From: Angelobacter sp036557225
GTDB lineage: Bacteria; Acidobacteriota; Terriglobia; Terriglobales; Acidobacteriaceae
Length of the DNA stretch: 64,000 nucleotides
Reading direction: 5' to 3'
Assembly: GCA_036557225.1 (NCBI GenBank)
Contig: DATBHX010000047.1
Span: 1-64,000 of the forward strand
A program made the translations under genes and the position numbers. Position 1 is the stretch's first letter; each line of letters opens with the position of its first letter. The notes under the pieces were generated by a model that was not told the origin of the DNA, did no database searches, and saw nothing but the letters and a program-made list of their open reading frames with translations. This document shows positions 32,672-42,542 of this stretch, one piece after another.

Positions 32672-33493
32672 TTGAGCTCCTGGCGAATCGCTCTCTCTGC
32701 GCTCTTGATTTTCGCCTTGACGCTGACGATCGCGTCGTGCGGTACCACCACTGCAAACTCGGCCAGCGCTGTGCCCACACCTACACCGCAGCCGACAGCG
32801 ACACCTGCACCATCGCCGACTCCTGGGGCCACGCCGGCCGTCACCGTGCTCGACCACGTGGAAGAATCGCCGTGGCTCACCTGCGGCGCTTGCGGCAATG
32901 ATGGGGGTACAGGACCGGTCGCCGCCTACTCTGACACGCTCGGTATCGCTACGCCGAGCGAAGACGGCTCGTCGACCGAGTTTTCCATCGCGGCCACAGT
33001 TCCCTTCACCAACGGCTACTTCTACCAGCAGCACACACCGATCGCGAACCAGATTACCGCCATCACTTATGAATTCGACCTCTACATCCCTGCCGGCTCA
33101 GAGACGCTGCCGCAGGCGATTGAGTTTGAGTGTCAGCAGATCCTGGATGGCTGGGTCTACAACTTCAGCTGGCAGGCGCTCTATCCGGGCAACCAGTGGC
33201 GCATCTTTGATTACGGGCTGAAACGTTGGGACGCGACTGGCCTGACGCTCACCCGCTTCACGCCCAACACGTGGCACCACATTGTGGCGGAATATCACAA
33301 TGACACCACGAACCACCTGGTGATCCATGATGCGCTGACGGTGGACGGCCTGCGCATGCCGGTGAATATCACGCACAACGCCTTTTTCTCCGGCGGCCGC
33401 AATCAGTTTACGAGCGCCGTGCAACTCGATAGCAACAGCACACCGGCGCCATATAGCGTTTTTGTCGACAAGATGAAGATCACGTATCAGTGA
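32672..33493 (+). CDS. Lipoprotein with Thr/Pro linker and lectin-like domain
   Basis: A 273-residue exported lipoprotein. The TTG start at 32672 has a strong GAGGAGG ribosome-binding site. The lipobox is IASC (Cys at about residue 23). A Pro/Thr linker (TPTPQPTATPAPSPTPG) follows. The remaining 210 residues are beta-rich with many aromatics and fit a concanavalin/laminin-G-like jelly roll (ITAITYEFDLYIP, WHHIVAEYHND). A CGACG pair could form a short disulfide. It probably binds polysaccharide or protein at the outer membrane, by inference. No catalytic residues are recognised. Confidence 0.75.
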   Translation: MSSWRIALSALLIFALTLTIASCGTTTANSASAVPTPTPQPTATPAPSPTPGATPAVTVLDHVEESPWLTCGACGNDGGTGPVAAYSDTLGIATPSEDGSSTEFSIAATVPFTNGYFYQQHTPIANQITAITYEFDLYIPAGSETLPQAIEFECQQILDGWVYNFSWQALYPGNQWRIFDYGLKRWDATGLTLTRFTPNTWHHIVAEYHNDTTNHLVIHDALTVDGLRMPVNITHNAFFSGGRNQFTSAVQLDSNSTPAPYSVFVDKMKITYQ

Positions 33494-33643
33494 CAAACCG
33501 AAAAACTGAGGGCACGAAGACGCATGCACATTCGACCATCGAGTATTGCGCTTTCGTGCCTTCGTATTTACTCGCATTGATCTTCTAACGATGTCTAATC
33601 CTTCCCTGCTTTCTTTCCTCGCAACAATGCTATAACCATCACA

Positions 33644-34801
33644 TTGAAATTCCTGGACACATCTTCTTCGCGCCTTCCCGGTCTCGATCTGATGCGCGGC
33701 CTTGCAATTCTCTGGGTCATGCCATTTCATCTCCGCTTCACAACCATGCCTTCTGTTCTCTACGGTATTGGACGCACGGGCTGGATGGGTGTTGATCTCT
33801 TCTTCGTCCTGAGCGGATATCTCATCGGCTCCCAGCTGCTGCGCCCCTACCTGTCTGGCAGCCAACCGTCATTGGGTGGGTTTTATCTGCGCCGTGCTTT
33901 CCGCGTTTTGCCCGCCTTTTTGGCTGTATTACTCCTTTATCTGCTGGTGCCAAGCTTTCGCGAAGCCCCCAGCCTTTCTCCCGTATGGCAGTTCCTGACC
34001 TTCACGGAAAACCTGCGCATTGACTACCTCCACGATCAGGCTTTTTCTCACGTATGGTCGCTCTGCGTCGAAGAGCACTTCTATCTTGTCCTGCCTCTGC
34101 TGATCCTGGTTCTGATGCGCAAGCCGAGCTTCGCCAAGGCGCTTGCAGCAGTCATTGCCATCCTGTTGTTTGGGTTTGTTGTCCGCGCCTGTGTCTACCA
34201 TTTCCAGCTTCAGCCGTTGCTCAACGCCGAGGACGACACCTTCACTGTCCGCTACGTGGAAAAAATCTACTATCCGACTTATACGCGACTCGATGGACTT
34301 CTCATGGGCGTGATCCTGGCCCTGATCAAGACATTTCGACCTGCCTGGTGGCGCAGCATGATGGCACAGGGATACCTTCTTCTGGCTGTAGGTCTGGGCC
34401 TTTGCAGCCTGGCAATATGGATCTTTCACGACCGCTTCGGATTCACCGGTGCAGTGGCCGGCTTCCCTTTACTGTCTCTTGGCTTGGCTTTGATCGTTGC
34501 CAGCAGCCTCAGTCCGCGATGCGTGCTCTCACGCGTGCGCGGATTCGCCTTGCCTGCGACCCTTGCTTACAGCCTCTATCTCACCCACAAGGAAATTGGC
34601 CATCTCGACACTCTGTACCTGAACCGCCTTCTTTCACCAAGCACGCCCTGGATTAACTTCACCGTCATGTTCCTCACCAGTTTCATTGCTGCGGGAGTGT
34701 TGTACCTGGTGATCGAACGGCCATTCCTTCGCCTTCGCGAGCGGATCTCCGCGTCGATTGAACGTCGCCATCTTGACGCGGTTGGAGTTTCGGCGAAATG
34801 A
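33644..34801 (+). CDS. Membrane acyltransferase (acyltransferase-3/OafA-like)
   Basis: This 385-residue protein has about ten transmembrane helices of the acyltransferase-3 family. The N-terminal motif is LDLMRGLAILWVMPFH, with the conserved R and H. The second motif is the conserved SLCVEEHFYLVLPLL stretch (VEEHFY). The family O-acylates sugars of lipopolysaccharide, exopolysaccharide or peptidoglycan; the substrate is not determined. The start is TTG at 33644, which must lie upstream of the RGLA motif; no good ribosome-binding site. Convergent with an ADOP permease gene 24 bases away. Confidence 0.88.
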   Translation: MKFLDTSSSRLPGLDLMRGLAILWVMPFHLRFTTMPSVLYGIGRTGWMGVDLFFVLSGYLIGSQLLRPYLSGSQPSLGGFYLRRAFRVLPAFLAVLLLYLLVPSFREAPSLSPVWQFLTFTENLRIDYLHDQAFSHVWSLCVEEHFYLVLPLLILVLMRKPSFAKALAAVIAILLFGFVVRACVYHFQLQPLLNAEDDTFTVRYVEKIYYPTYTRLDGLLMGVILALIKTFRPAWWRSMMAQGYLLLAVGLGLCSLAIWIFHDRFGFTGAVAGFPLLSLGLALIVASSLSPRCVLSRVRGFALPATLAYSLYLTHKEIGHLDTLYLNRLLSPSTPWINFTVMFLTSFIAAGVLYLVIERPFLRLRERISASIERRHLDAVGVSAK

Positions 34802-34825
34802 AAACCAGACTTGTACTGCGGAACA

Positions 34826-37300
34826 CTACTCGTAGTGCAGCGCCACCATTGGGTCGACTTTCGCCGCGCGGCGCGCCGGGATATAGCTGGCCAGCACTCC
34901 CACCGCAGCCAACAAGAGCGCCATCAACAGGAACGCGATTGGTGAATTGGTATTCACACCGTAGAGAAACGCGGTCACCAGGCGGGCCAGAGCAAAAGCC
35001 GCAATCAGTCCCGCGATCAGCCCGGCTGCCATAATAAGCGCGCTGCTGCGCAGGACCATCAAGAGGACGTCGCGCGGCTGCGCACCCAGGGCCAGGCGTA
35101 TGCCGAATTCGCGTATGCGCTGGCCGACCGAGTATCCGACCACGCCGTAAATTCCCACAGCGCAGAGAGCCATGGCGATCAGCGCGAAGACCGTCAGCAG
35201 GCTGGCGCCAAAGCCGGCTGCCCAGAGCGACTGCGAGATGACTTCGCCGATCGGCCAGACATTGGTGATGGGGAGATTACGGTCCATCTGCTGGACCTGC
35301 GAACGCACGCTGCTCAGCACGCTTCGCGGATCACCCTGGCTTCTGAAGAAGAGCGTCACAGCCGGCTGAGGGTTCTGCACCAGCGGCGTATAGATATACG
35401 GAATGGGATCCTCACCCAGAGTGTTGTATTTGGAGTCGTGCACAATGCCGATGACCTGGGTAAGGTCATTGTCCTTGAAAAACTTGAAGCGCTTGCCGAT
35501 GGGATCTTCATTGGGCCAGATCATTTTGGCGGCAGTCTCATTCACAATGGCAACGCGCGGGCTGTCTTCGCGCACCGTGGTGTCAAAAATCCGGCCACGC
35601 ACGATGGGAATCCCCATGGTCTGCAGGTATTCAGGAGAGATCACCGAAACCTGTGAGACCTTGCCGCTCTGTCCATTGCTGGTATCTTCGCCTTCGCGAA
35701 AGAGTGTGCGGCCGAAGCCGCCGAAGAATAGTGGAATGGTATTGGCGATGGTCGCTGCCCTTACACCGGGAGTATTCTGGGCGAGCTCCAGGGCGCGGCG
35801 TTCAAATTCGCGGGCGCGGGCGGTGTCATAGTTCAGGGCGCCGAGATCAAAGCTCAACATCGCGAGATTCTGTGTATCGAAGCCGGGGTCCATCGTCTGG
35901 GCGTTGCGCAGGCTCAGCAGGAAGAGACCTGCTCCCACCAGAGCGATCAAGCAGACGCCGACCTGGATGGCGATGAGCACATTGCGAAAGCTGAAGCGGC
36001 TGCCTTTGCGCAGATCGGCCCCGGTGCGCTCCTTTAATTCAGAAACCAAATCTGGCCGCGACGATTGCAGCGCCGGCGCCAGCCCGAATACGACACCGGT
36101 GCCGATGGCAATGAACATGGTAAAGGCCAGAACGCGCCAGTCGAGCGAAAGGTCCATGCCGCCGGCGGGTAAGAGCGGCGGACGGAAGCGCCACATCACG
36201 TCGCGGCCGATCATCGCGAGACCCAGCCCAATCACGCCGCCGGCCAGGGACAGCATGACGGCCTCGGTTAATAACTGGGTCACAATCCTGCCACGTGAAG
36301 CACCCAACGCGGCGCGGATGGACATCTCTCTCTTTCTGCCTGCGGCTCGAGCCAGCAGAAGATTGGCGATGTTGAAGCACGCCACCAGCAGCACAATTCC
36401 CACCACGGTCATCATCATGGCGCCGGCGCGTTGAAAGGCTCCGCGCTGGTTGGGGCTAATGCTCGACTCCAACAACGGTTGCGTAGTAAAGCTTCTGCCC
36501 TTGTTCGCCAGCGGAAAGGCCTTTTCCAGATCGGAAGCAATGGATTGCAGCTCGGCCCGCGCCTGCTCCGTGCGCACACCATCCTTCAGGCGGCCATACA
36601 CGCTGAAACCCAGGTAGCGGCGCTCATTGAACAGCACTTTGGTGAAGCCACTCTGAATCTGGTCATGCATCGACATGGGGATCCACATGTCGGGCCCGCC
36701 GATGATCGTGGTCCCCTGAAAACCGCTGGGGGCCACACCGATGATGGTGTATCCCTGGCCATTGACGAGAACATTTTGGCCGATCACGCTGCGATCGCCG
36801 GCAAACTTGCGCTGCCAGAAACCATAATTCAGCACGATCACCGGGCCCGCGCCGGGCTGCGCGTCTTCCTGCGGGAGAAAAGTGCGGCCCAGAGCAGCGG
36901 GCACGCCCAGAACATCAAAAAAATTGCCGGAGACCAGATTGGAGAAGTACTGGTCGGGCTGGCCATTGACCGTCATGCTCACGGGCGCAAAAGTCGTGAT
37001 GGCGAGGCCGGAAAAGGCCTGCGTTCGTTGCTGAATATCGACGGCATTGGGATAAGAAAGGGGGAAATTATTGTTGGCCGTGAGACCGAGAATCTTGCGC
37101 TGGTCGACGGTGAATATCTCCAGCAGGGTTTTAGGATCGTGAACCGGGATGGAATGAAAGAAGACGGCATTCACCACGGTAAAAATCGCCGTGTTGGCGC
37201 CGATGCCCAAAGCCAGGGTGAGAACGGCAATGATGGCAAAAGCAGGCGACTTGCGCAGACCACGCAACGCGTAGCGAATATCCTGGCTGAGGTTGTTCAC
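34826..37300 (-). CDS. ADOP-family (MacB/FtsX-like) permease, copy 1
   Basis: This 824-residue permease has the acidobacterial duplicated-orphan-permease layout. A short N-terminal helix begins DIRYALRGLRKSPAFAII. The first FtsX unit has a large MacB-type periplasmic domain (about 50-280) and three helices (about 295-400), including ARAAGRKREMSIRAALGASRGRI. The second periplasmic domain and FtsX unit (about 425-824) end ARRAAKVDPMVALHYE. It has no ATPase of its own and none is adjacent. A GTG start at 37300 follows AGGAG at five bases. The role of ADOPs is unsettled; export or mechanotransmission similar to MacB is assumed. Confidence 0.92.
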   Translation of the reverse strand: MNNLSQDIRYALRGLRKSPAFAIIAVLTLALGIGANTAIFTVVNAVFFHSIPVHDPKTLLEIFTVDQRKILGLTANNNFPLSYPNAVDIQQRTQAFSGLAITTFAPVSMTVNGQPDQYFSNLVSGNFFDVLGVPAALGRTFLPQEDAQPGAGPVIVLNYGFWQRKFAGDRSVIGQNVLVNGQGYTIIGVAPSGFQGTTIIGGPDMWIPMSMHDQIQSGFTKVLFNERRYLGFSVYGRLKDGVRTEQARAELQSIASDLEKAFPLANKGRSFTTQPLLESSISPNQRGAFQRAGAMMMTVVGIVLLVACFNIANLLLARAAGRKREMSIRAALGASRGRIVTQLLTEAVMLSLAGGVIGLGLAMIGRDVMWRFRPPLLPAGGMDLSLDWRVLAFTMFIAIGTGVVFGLAPALQSSRPDLVSELKERTGADLRKGSRFSFRNVLIAIQVGVCLIALVGAGLFLLSLRNAQTMDPGFDTQNLAMLSFDLGALNYDTARAREFERRALELAQNTPGVRAATIANTIPLFFGGFGRTLFREGEDTSNGQSGKVSQVSVISPEYLQTMGIPIVRGRIFDTTVREDSPRVAIVNETAAKMIWPNEDPIGKRFKFFKDNDLTQVIGIVHDSKYNTLGEDPIPYIYTPLVQNPQPAVTLFFRSQGDPRSVLSSVRSQVQQMDRNLPITNVWPIGEVISQSLWAAGFGASLLTVFALIAMALCAVGIYGVVGYSVGQRIREFGIRLALGAQPRDVLLMVLRSSALIMAAGLIAGLIAAFALARLVTAFLYGVNTNSPIAFLLMALLLAAVGVLASYIPARRAAKVDPMVALHYE

Positions 37301-37419
37301 ATGATCTCCTGATTAATTAAGAGACGTAAATGTCGCAGCGAGGTTAGCCGGTCTGAGCAGAAGTCGTCCCGTCACTGCAGCTCACGGCAGCCACACAGAA
37401 AGGCGCGGCTTGGTTCTGC

Positions 37420-38721
37420 CTATAGGTAACTCAGCCACCGGTTGCGACGAGTCGCTTTGATCTTCGCAAACCAGCGGCAGAGCGGATACAAGAGTGCCAG
37501 CGTCAGAATCCAAACCCCATAGGTGACCCACAGGCGATAGCCGAAATCCGCTGGAAATAGTTGCCGCGGACCGCCCATCGCAGGGACCGGATTGAAGATA
37601 AAACCGGCGGCAGCGCTACCATAGCGCAAGAACGCCGCCACCACGACTATGGCGTGGATGAGGTAGAAATGCAGAATGAAGTAGAACAGCGGCACGCGTC
37701 CAAAGACGATCAGCGGATTGGTGGGCGTGAACGACCGCCGGTCAAGATACGCCAGCGCCAGCAAAGCGGGACCAAGGGTCATGAGCAGGAAGTCGAGGGA
37801 GCCGGGATATTTGGTGCAGTTGAAAAAAGAGAGCACGGTGAAGACAAGAGACTTCTGCTGCGACCAGGGAATGGGATCGCCGTAGTGATTGATGGCCCTG
37901 AGTAGAAAAAAACCGATGGTCATCCCGAAGCCGAGGCGCAACATGATCCTTCGCCGCGCCTGCGGCTGGAGCAGAAAGACCTGGCCGAAGCAGAAGCCCG
38001 CAGCCATCACGCCGATCCACGGCACGAGAGTGTAGGTCACCAGCACCGGCCTGCCGGCAACGGGAACAACGCCGGGCTGATGCAGCAGTCTCCAGGCCCA
38101 TCCCCAGGAGCCGAGCCGCATTGCATTCATTCCGTCGAGGCAATTGTGCAAGACAATGATGGCTACGCTCAGCACTGCCAGCCATCGGACGGGCAGATAC
38201 ACCAGCGCGGCCATCGCCATCATGCAAAGGCCGAAGATCCAGAGAATCAGGAGCAGGACCAGAAAGCGGGAGGAAAAGTTGAAGTTGTAAGAGAACTGCA
38301 TCACCGTAAGTTCCAGCACAACAAACCAAAGTCCACGGGTCAGCAGAAAGCGTGAGAGCTGCGCCCTGGTCTTACGCTGTCCGGAGAGAAACGCTCCGAG
38401 GCCGGCGGCAAACATGAATACCGGCAGGCAGAAATGCGTGATCCATCGGGTCAGGAAAAGGAATGGTGTGGTCTGGGTAAGATCAGTGGGAGAGAAGACC
38501 ATGGCGTCGGCGTGAAAAAAATCCCGTATGTGGTCCAGCGCCATAATGATCATCACAGCGCCGCGAAGAGCATCGATGGATGTGAGACGCGAACCGGGCT
38601 TGGTGAAAGCCGGCACGCTGGCTGCTTCACGATCGCTAATGCGGCGAAGGACTTCCGATTCGGCTTGAGTCATATGCATTCTCGCGGCAGTCTCGCACGA
38701 ATCGGGCGTGAGATTCGTCAT
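37420..38721 (-). CDS. DUF1624/heparan-glucosaminide acetyltransferase-like membrane protein
   Basis: This 433-residue protein has about eleven transmembrane helices. The core begins with the family motif SIDALRGAVMIIMALDHIRDFF (residues 48 on), whose R and H residues are conserved in the acyltransferase-3/HGSNAT group. Many members transfer acetyl or acyl groups across the membrane to sugars, which would fit the neighbouring acyltransferase gene at 33644. The N-terminal 45 residues are soluble and may be partly mis-called; an in-frame ATG at about 38676 is an alternative. No ribosome-binding site is clear. Confidence 0.87.
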   Translation of the reverse strand: MTNLTPDSCETAARMHMTQAESEVLRRISDREAASVPAFTKPGSRLTSIDALRGAVMIIMALDHIRDFFHADAMVFSPTDLTQTTPFLFLTRWITHFCLPVFMFAAGLGAFLSGQRKTRAQLSRFLLTRGLWFVVLELTVMQFSYNFNFSSRFLVLLLILWIFGLCMMAMAALVYLPVRWLAVLSVAIIVLHNCLDGMNAMRLGSWGWAWRLLHQPGVVPVAGRPVLVTYTLVPWIGVMAAGFCFGQVFLLQPQARRRIMLRLGFGMTIGFFLLRAINHYGDPIPWSQQKSLVFTVLSFFNCTKYPGSLDFLLMTLGPALLALAYLDRRSFTPTNPLIVFGRVPLFYFILHFYLIHAIVVVAAFLRYGSAAAGFIFNPVPAMGGPRQLFPADFGYRLWVTYGVWILTLALLYPLCRWFAKIKATRRNRWLSYL

Positions 38722-38921
38722 ACGAAGGACGCAGCCGGCAAAACTTGGTAAGCAAAAGGCCAGTTATAACCCTCGTCTTTTATTCCCCTGTATTTCAACT
38801 TACAACTTGAATTTCGTGATGTAAGGTTGCGCTTTTTGCCGGGATATAAGAACCTTATACGGTTCGAAACGTCCAGGGTACAGGCCGACCCTCCGCATTA
38901 TTTCTTGTTTTACGGGGCAAC

Positions 38922-41300
38922 ATGGCAATTCAGGCTCTCGACAGGGTGAAGGTTGCAACACCTTCGATAGCAAAGCAGCTCATCCAGGCTGCGATAGTCT
39001 TCGCGGCCTATTTCATCGCCGGTAAACTGGGCCAGGCCACCACCAACATCCGCAGCGGCAACCTTGGGCCGGTATGGCCTGCCTATGGCGTGGCTCTGGC
39101 GGCAATCCTGATATTTGGTTATCGCGTCTGGTATGCCGTGGCAGCTGCCGCTTTTGTGGTTGCATTCTCGAGCCCGGTTCCTGCCCTTACTGCACTGGGT
39201 CAGGCGACGGGATCTACACTTGGCGCACTGACCGGAGCATTTCTTCTAAGCCGCTTGAACTTCCAGCGGGAGCTCGCGCGCCTGCAGGACGCACTGGCTT
39301 TGATTGTTGTGGGAGCCTTTGGCAGTGCGCTGGTGAGTGCTTCACTTGGAATGGCGGTCTTATACGCCACCCAGCTGCAATCCTATACCGGACTGGCCCC
39401 TGCATGGCTGATTTACTGGCTGGGAGACAGCACCGGCGTGCTGCTGGTAACTCCTCTAATATTGACGTTTCCGAATTTCATGAAGAGCACTTACTGGCGC
39501 CGACGCGCAGAATTTGTTGTGCTCTTTCTTCTTCTCACCTCGCTATCGCTGGTTGTTTTTTCTGAGGTGATGCCGTCCCGGCTGAAGATTCATGTCCTGG
39601 CTTTCTCGTTGCTTCCATTTGTGATGTGGGCGGCTCTCCGTTTCGGAATGAGTGGGGCTACGCTGGCGACGTTCGTGATCGCAACCATTGCCACGATTGA
39701 GACAGCGCTCGGCGCCGGACCCTTTGCACATAACAGCCCCTATACCGATGCGGTCTTGCTGGTTGCCTTTTTTACCGTGCTTACCTTGTCCGGCATGGCG
39801 CTGGCCGCGGTAACGGCAGAGCGAAAGCGGGCTCAGTATGAGCACGACCGGCTTTTGCGCGAGCAGGCAGCCATGCAAGCCCGGTTGCATCTGGCTACAA
39901 TCGTCGAATCGTCTGACGACGCGATTATCGCGACAGACCTGGACGGAACAATTACAGATTGGAACAAGGCTGCGGAGAGTTTGTACGGATATTCCGCGGA
40001 AGAGATCGTGGGAAAATCGATTTTACTTCTGTCGCCGTCCAGGCTCGCGGGCAAATACGCCGTTATTGTGGATGAAATCAGACGAGGTGTCCCACTCAAA
40101 CATCATGAGACGGTGCGCCTGAGAAAGGACGGCAAACAGTTTCAGGTTTCGGTCACCGGGTCACGCATCGTCGATCCCGATGGACAGGTCATTGGGCTTT
40201 CCGCGATCGAGCGCGATATCACCGAGCTCAAGCGCCAGGAAAACATCATGCGCGACAGTGAAGAACGGTTTCGCCTGGCCGCGCACGCAGGAAGAATGTT
40301 TGCTTATGAGTGGGACGCCGCGACGGACGTAATCGTGCGCTCGGCGGAGGCCGCCACGATCATCGGCGTGGATGAGTCGACAACCCTGAGCGGTGAACAG
40401 GCCCTGGCACGAGTTCACGCGGACGATCGCGACAGGCTCCATGCCGCGCTGGCAGCATTGACTCCGCAAAAGCCTTACCTTCGCGTGAGCTATCGCATTC
40501 TGCGCCCTGACGGCTCCATGATCTGGGTGGACCGGCACAGCGTCGCCCACTTTGATGAAAAAGGTAAGCCTCTGCGAATCGTCGGCATGATTGCCGATAT
40601 CACGGAACGCAAACGGGCAGAAGAGGCGCTGGCCGCGGCGCGCAACAAGCTGATAGAAGCGCAGGAGCAGGAGCGCACACGGATTGCCCGCGAACTGCAT
40701 GATGATATTGGCCAGCGACTGACGCTGTTGACCCTTGAACTGGAACAGCTGCGGCGAAGCTCACCTGGCCTGCCCGCCGAGGTCTTGCAGCGGCTGGACG
40801 AGTTGCGGAATGACGCGATGGAGATGGGGACTGATTTGCAATCGCTTTCGCATGAGCTGCATTCATCCAAGCTGGAGTACCTGGGCATCGCCGCGGTCAC
40901 GCAAGGCTTTTGCCGTGAGTTTGCTGAAAAGCAGAAGGTGGAAATCGACTGCAAAACTCGTGATCTGCCTGTACCGCTCCCCCCGCCCGTCGCCTTGTGC
41001 CTGTTCCGCATTCTGCAGGAAGCGCTGCATAACTCGCTGAAACACAGCGGCGTGCGCCACTTTGAAGTGCGCTTGTGGGGAGCGCAGGATGGGGCGCACC
41101 TTACAGTTAAGGATGCCGGGGCGGGTTTTGATCGCGAAGAGGCGCGAGCAGGACGCGGGCTTGGGCTCATCAGCATGGAAGAGCGGTTGAAGCTGCTCGA
41201 TGGAACGCTGCTGATTGAGTCGCAACCGAACCGCGGTACCACGATCCACGCGCGTGTGCCTCTCAGCTCCGCCACAGACACCATGCGCGCTGCCGGGTAA
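38922..41300 (+). CDS. MASE1-PAS-PAS histidine kinase (NarX-type)
   Basis: A 792-residue membrane kinase. Eight to nine N-terminal helices (about 20-310) form a MASE1 sensory module, recognised by VWPAYGVALAAILIFG and LIYWLGDSTGVLLVTP. Two PAS domains with PAC extensions follow (about 325-450 and 450-570). The HisKA_3 domain has H593 in ARELHDDIGQRLTLL, and the C-terminal ATPase domain has GRGLGLISMEERL. Kinases with HisKA_3 normally pair with NarL/LuxR-type regulators. The convergent gene ending 23 bases away encodes a receiver protein and is the natural candidate partner, though it lacks a DNA-binding domain. The signal is unknown. Confidence 0.93.
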   Translation: MAIQALDRVKVATPSIAKQLIQAAIVFAAYFIAGKLGQATTNIRSGNLGPVWPAYGVALAAILIFGYRVWYAVAAAAFVVAFSSPVPALTALGQATGSTLGALTGAFLLSRLNFQRELARLQDALALIVVGAFGSALVSASLGMAVLYATQLQSYTGLAPAWLIYWLGDSTGVLLVTPLILTFPNFMKSTYWRRRAEFVVLFLLLTSLSLVVFSEVMPSRLKIHVLAFSLLPFVMWAALRFGMSGATLATFVIATIATIETALGAGPFAHNSPYTDAVLLVAFFTVLTLSGMALAAVTAERKRAQYEHDRLLREQAAMQARLHLATIVESSDDAIIATDLDGTITDWNKAAESLYGYSAEEIVGKSILLLSPSRLAGKYAVIVDEIRRGVPLKHHETVRLRKDGKQFQVSVTGSRIVDPDGQVIGLSAIERDITELKRQENIMRDSEERFRLAAHAGRMFAYEWDAATDVIVRSAEAATIIGVDESTTLSGEQALARVHADDRDRLHAALAALTPQKPYLRVSYRILRPDGSMIWVDRHSVAHFDEKGKPLRIVGMIADITERKRAEEALAAARNKLIEAQEQERTRIARELHDDIGQRLTLLTLELEQLRRSSPGLPAEVLQRLDELRNDAMEMGTDLQSLSHELHSSKLEYLGIAAVTQGFCREFAEKQKVEIDCKTRDLPVPLPPPVALCLFRILQEALHNSLKHSGVRHFEVRLWGAQDGAHLTVKDAGAGFDREEARAGRGLGLISMEERLKLLDGTLLIESQPNRGTTIHARVPLSSATDTMRAAG

Positions 41301-41323
41301 GCAGAATCGGAAAACAAGACGGA

Positions 41324-42394
41324 TTAATGACAGAAGGAAAGAATTGAACTGTGCACCGCGCAGATCGCATCGTAGGTTTCTGCATCGGTCTTATGTTGAG
41401 AAGCCGCAAGCATATAGCCGCAGAGGGTCTCCAGATCATGGATCCTCACCAGCTGGTCCCACAGGTGTTCCATCTGAATTGCAGCCGCTCGGTCGCCACG
41501 GGCCCACAAGGACGGCGAGATTTCGCCACAGGCCAGGACCCGCACACCAGGATTTAGCGCTTTAACTGACTTTACAACCTCTTCCGCCGCGGCGAAAAAC
41601 CGGTCAGGGTCCAGCCGGCCGTTCACCATAAATTTTGCCAAAGTCTCATCCACATCGAGGGGCACAAATCGGCCGGCTACCATGGATGCAGCCACGTCCA
41701 CGCCACGCGTCTGCAACAACCGCTGAATGGCGGCGCGATGAGGCCGGGTAGCGATGGAGATCACCGCTCTTCCCGCCGCAAGAGCGCCTTCAATGAAACC
41801 GGCAAATTCGTCAAGGAGAGCCGCATCATCGGCATGAAAATGTGCGACATGGCTATCGCCGGTTCTTAACTGAGTAGAAGCCGTACTCGCTGCCATACCT
41901 TGCGCTGCCGCACGGGCTTTTTCACGCAGCGCGCCGGCATCGCTGACAAACTGCCGGCCTTCCAGTGCAGCGGTGATTGCGGGCACCAGGTCGTCTGATG
42001 CATGGGTTTTCACCACGTAACTGGACGCGCCAAGCTTAAAGGCTTCATGCATAATCTCGGGTGAAGCTTCCTGGGTGAGAAAGACAATTTTGCAGGTGGG
42101 AACAAAAGCACGAATGCGGCGTGCGGCCTCGATTCCATTTAATCCGGGTAGACCAATATCCATCAGTACCAGACCGGGCTGCAACTCAAGGCACTTAGAG
42201 ACCGCTTCCAAGCCGTCGCCGGTTTCGGCAATAACCTGTAACCTCTTTTGCTTTGTTAGGGTTGCACGAATGAACTTACGGAAAGGCTGGTGGTCCTCTA
42301 CCAGAAGGACCCGGGTAAGCGAAATGCATCCGTCGTCAGGCATTGGATGTCCGAGACTAGAGCGACGCGCTGCGCTCCATCTTACTTGATCCAT
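41324..42394 (-). CDS. Receiver domain fused to a MEDS sensory domain
   Basis: About 356 residues. The N-terminal receiver domain is NarL-like (RVLLVEDHQPFRKFIR, phospho-site D in VLMDIGLPG, K in YVVKTHASD). The C-terminal half, after a linker, matches the MEDS domain of DcmR-type proteins: HFHADDAALLDEFAGFIEGAL, then SIATRPHRAAIQRLLQTRGVDV, AGRFVPLDVDETLAKFMVNG and LDPDRFF. MEDS domains are sensory modules found in methanogen and methylotroph regulators. No helix-turn-helix is present. Output may be by protein interaction. The start is uncertain: the frame is open to 42484, with ATGs at 42394 and 42343 but no good ribosome-binding site. Convergent with the kinase at 38922-41300. Confidence 0.85.
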   Translation of the reverse strand: MDQVRWSAARRSSLGHPMPDDGCISLTRVLLVEDHQPFRKFIRATLTKQKRLQVIAETGDGLEAVSKCLELQPGLVLMDIGLPGLNGIEAARRIRAFVPTCKIVFLTQEASPEIMHEAFKLGASSYVVKTHASDDLVPAITAALEGRQFVSDAGALREKARAAAQGMAASTASTQLRTGDSHVAHFHADDAALLDEFAGFIEGALAAGRAVISIATRPHRAAIQRLLQTRGVDVAASMVAGRFVPLDVDETLAKFMVNGRLDPDRFFAAAEEVVKSVKALNPGVRVLACGEISPSLWARGDRAAAIQMEHLWDQLVRIHDLETLCGYMLAASQHKTDAETYDAICAVHSSILSFCH

Positions 42395-42542
42395 GAGCTT
42401 ATTAAAGATCTCTTCTGTGGAAAAAAGAAAAGAATTAAGGCGCTTGACGTACGCCTGGCGTAAGTTGGCGCCTGTGAAAGGCAAAGGAGCGCCCTAAAGG
42501 TGAAGCCAGTGAAACTTCCCAGCTTTCGCTATCTTTGCCGGT

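Noticed and set aside
33098..33865. 255-residue minus-strand open frame
   Set aside because: It lies antisense to the ends of the lipoprotein and acyltransferase genes and shows no domain.
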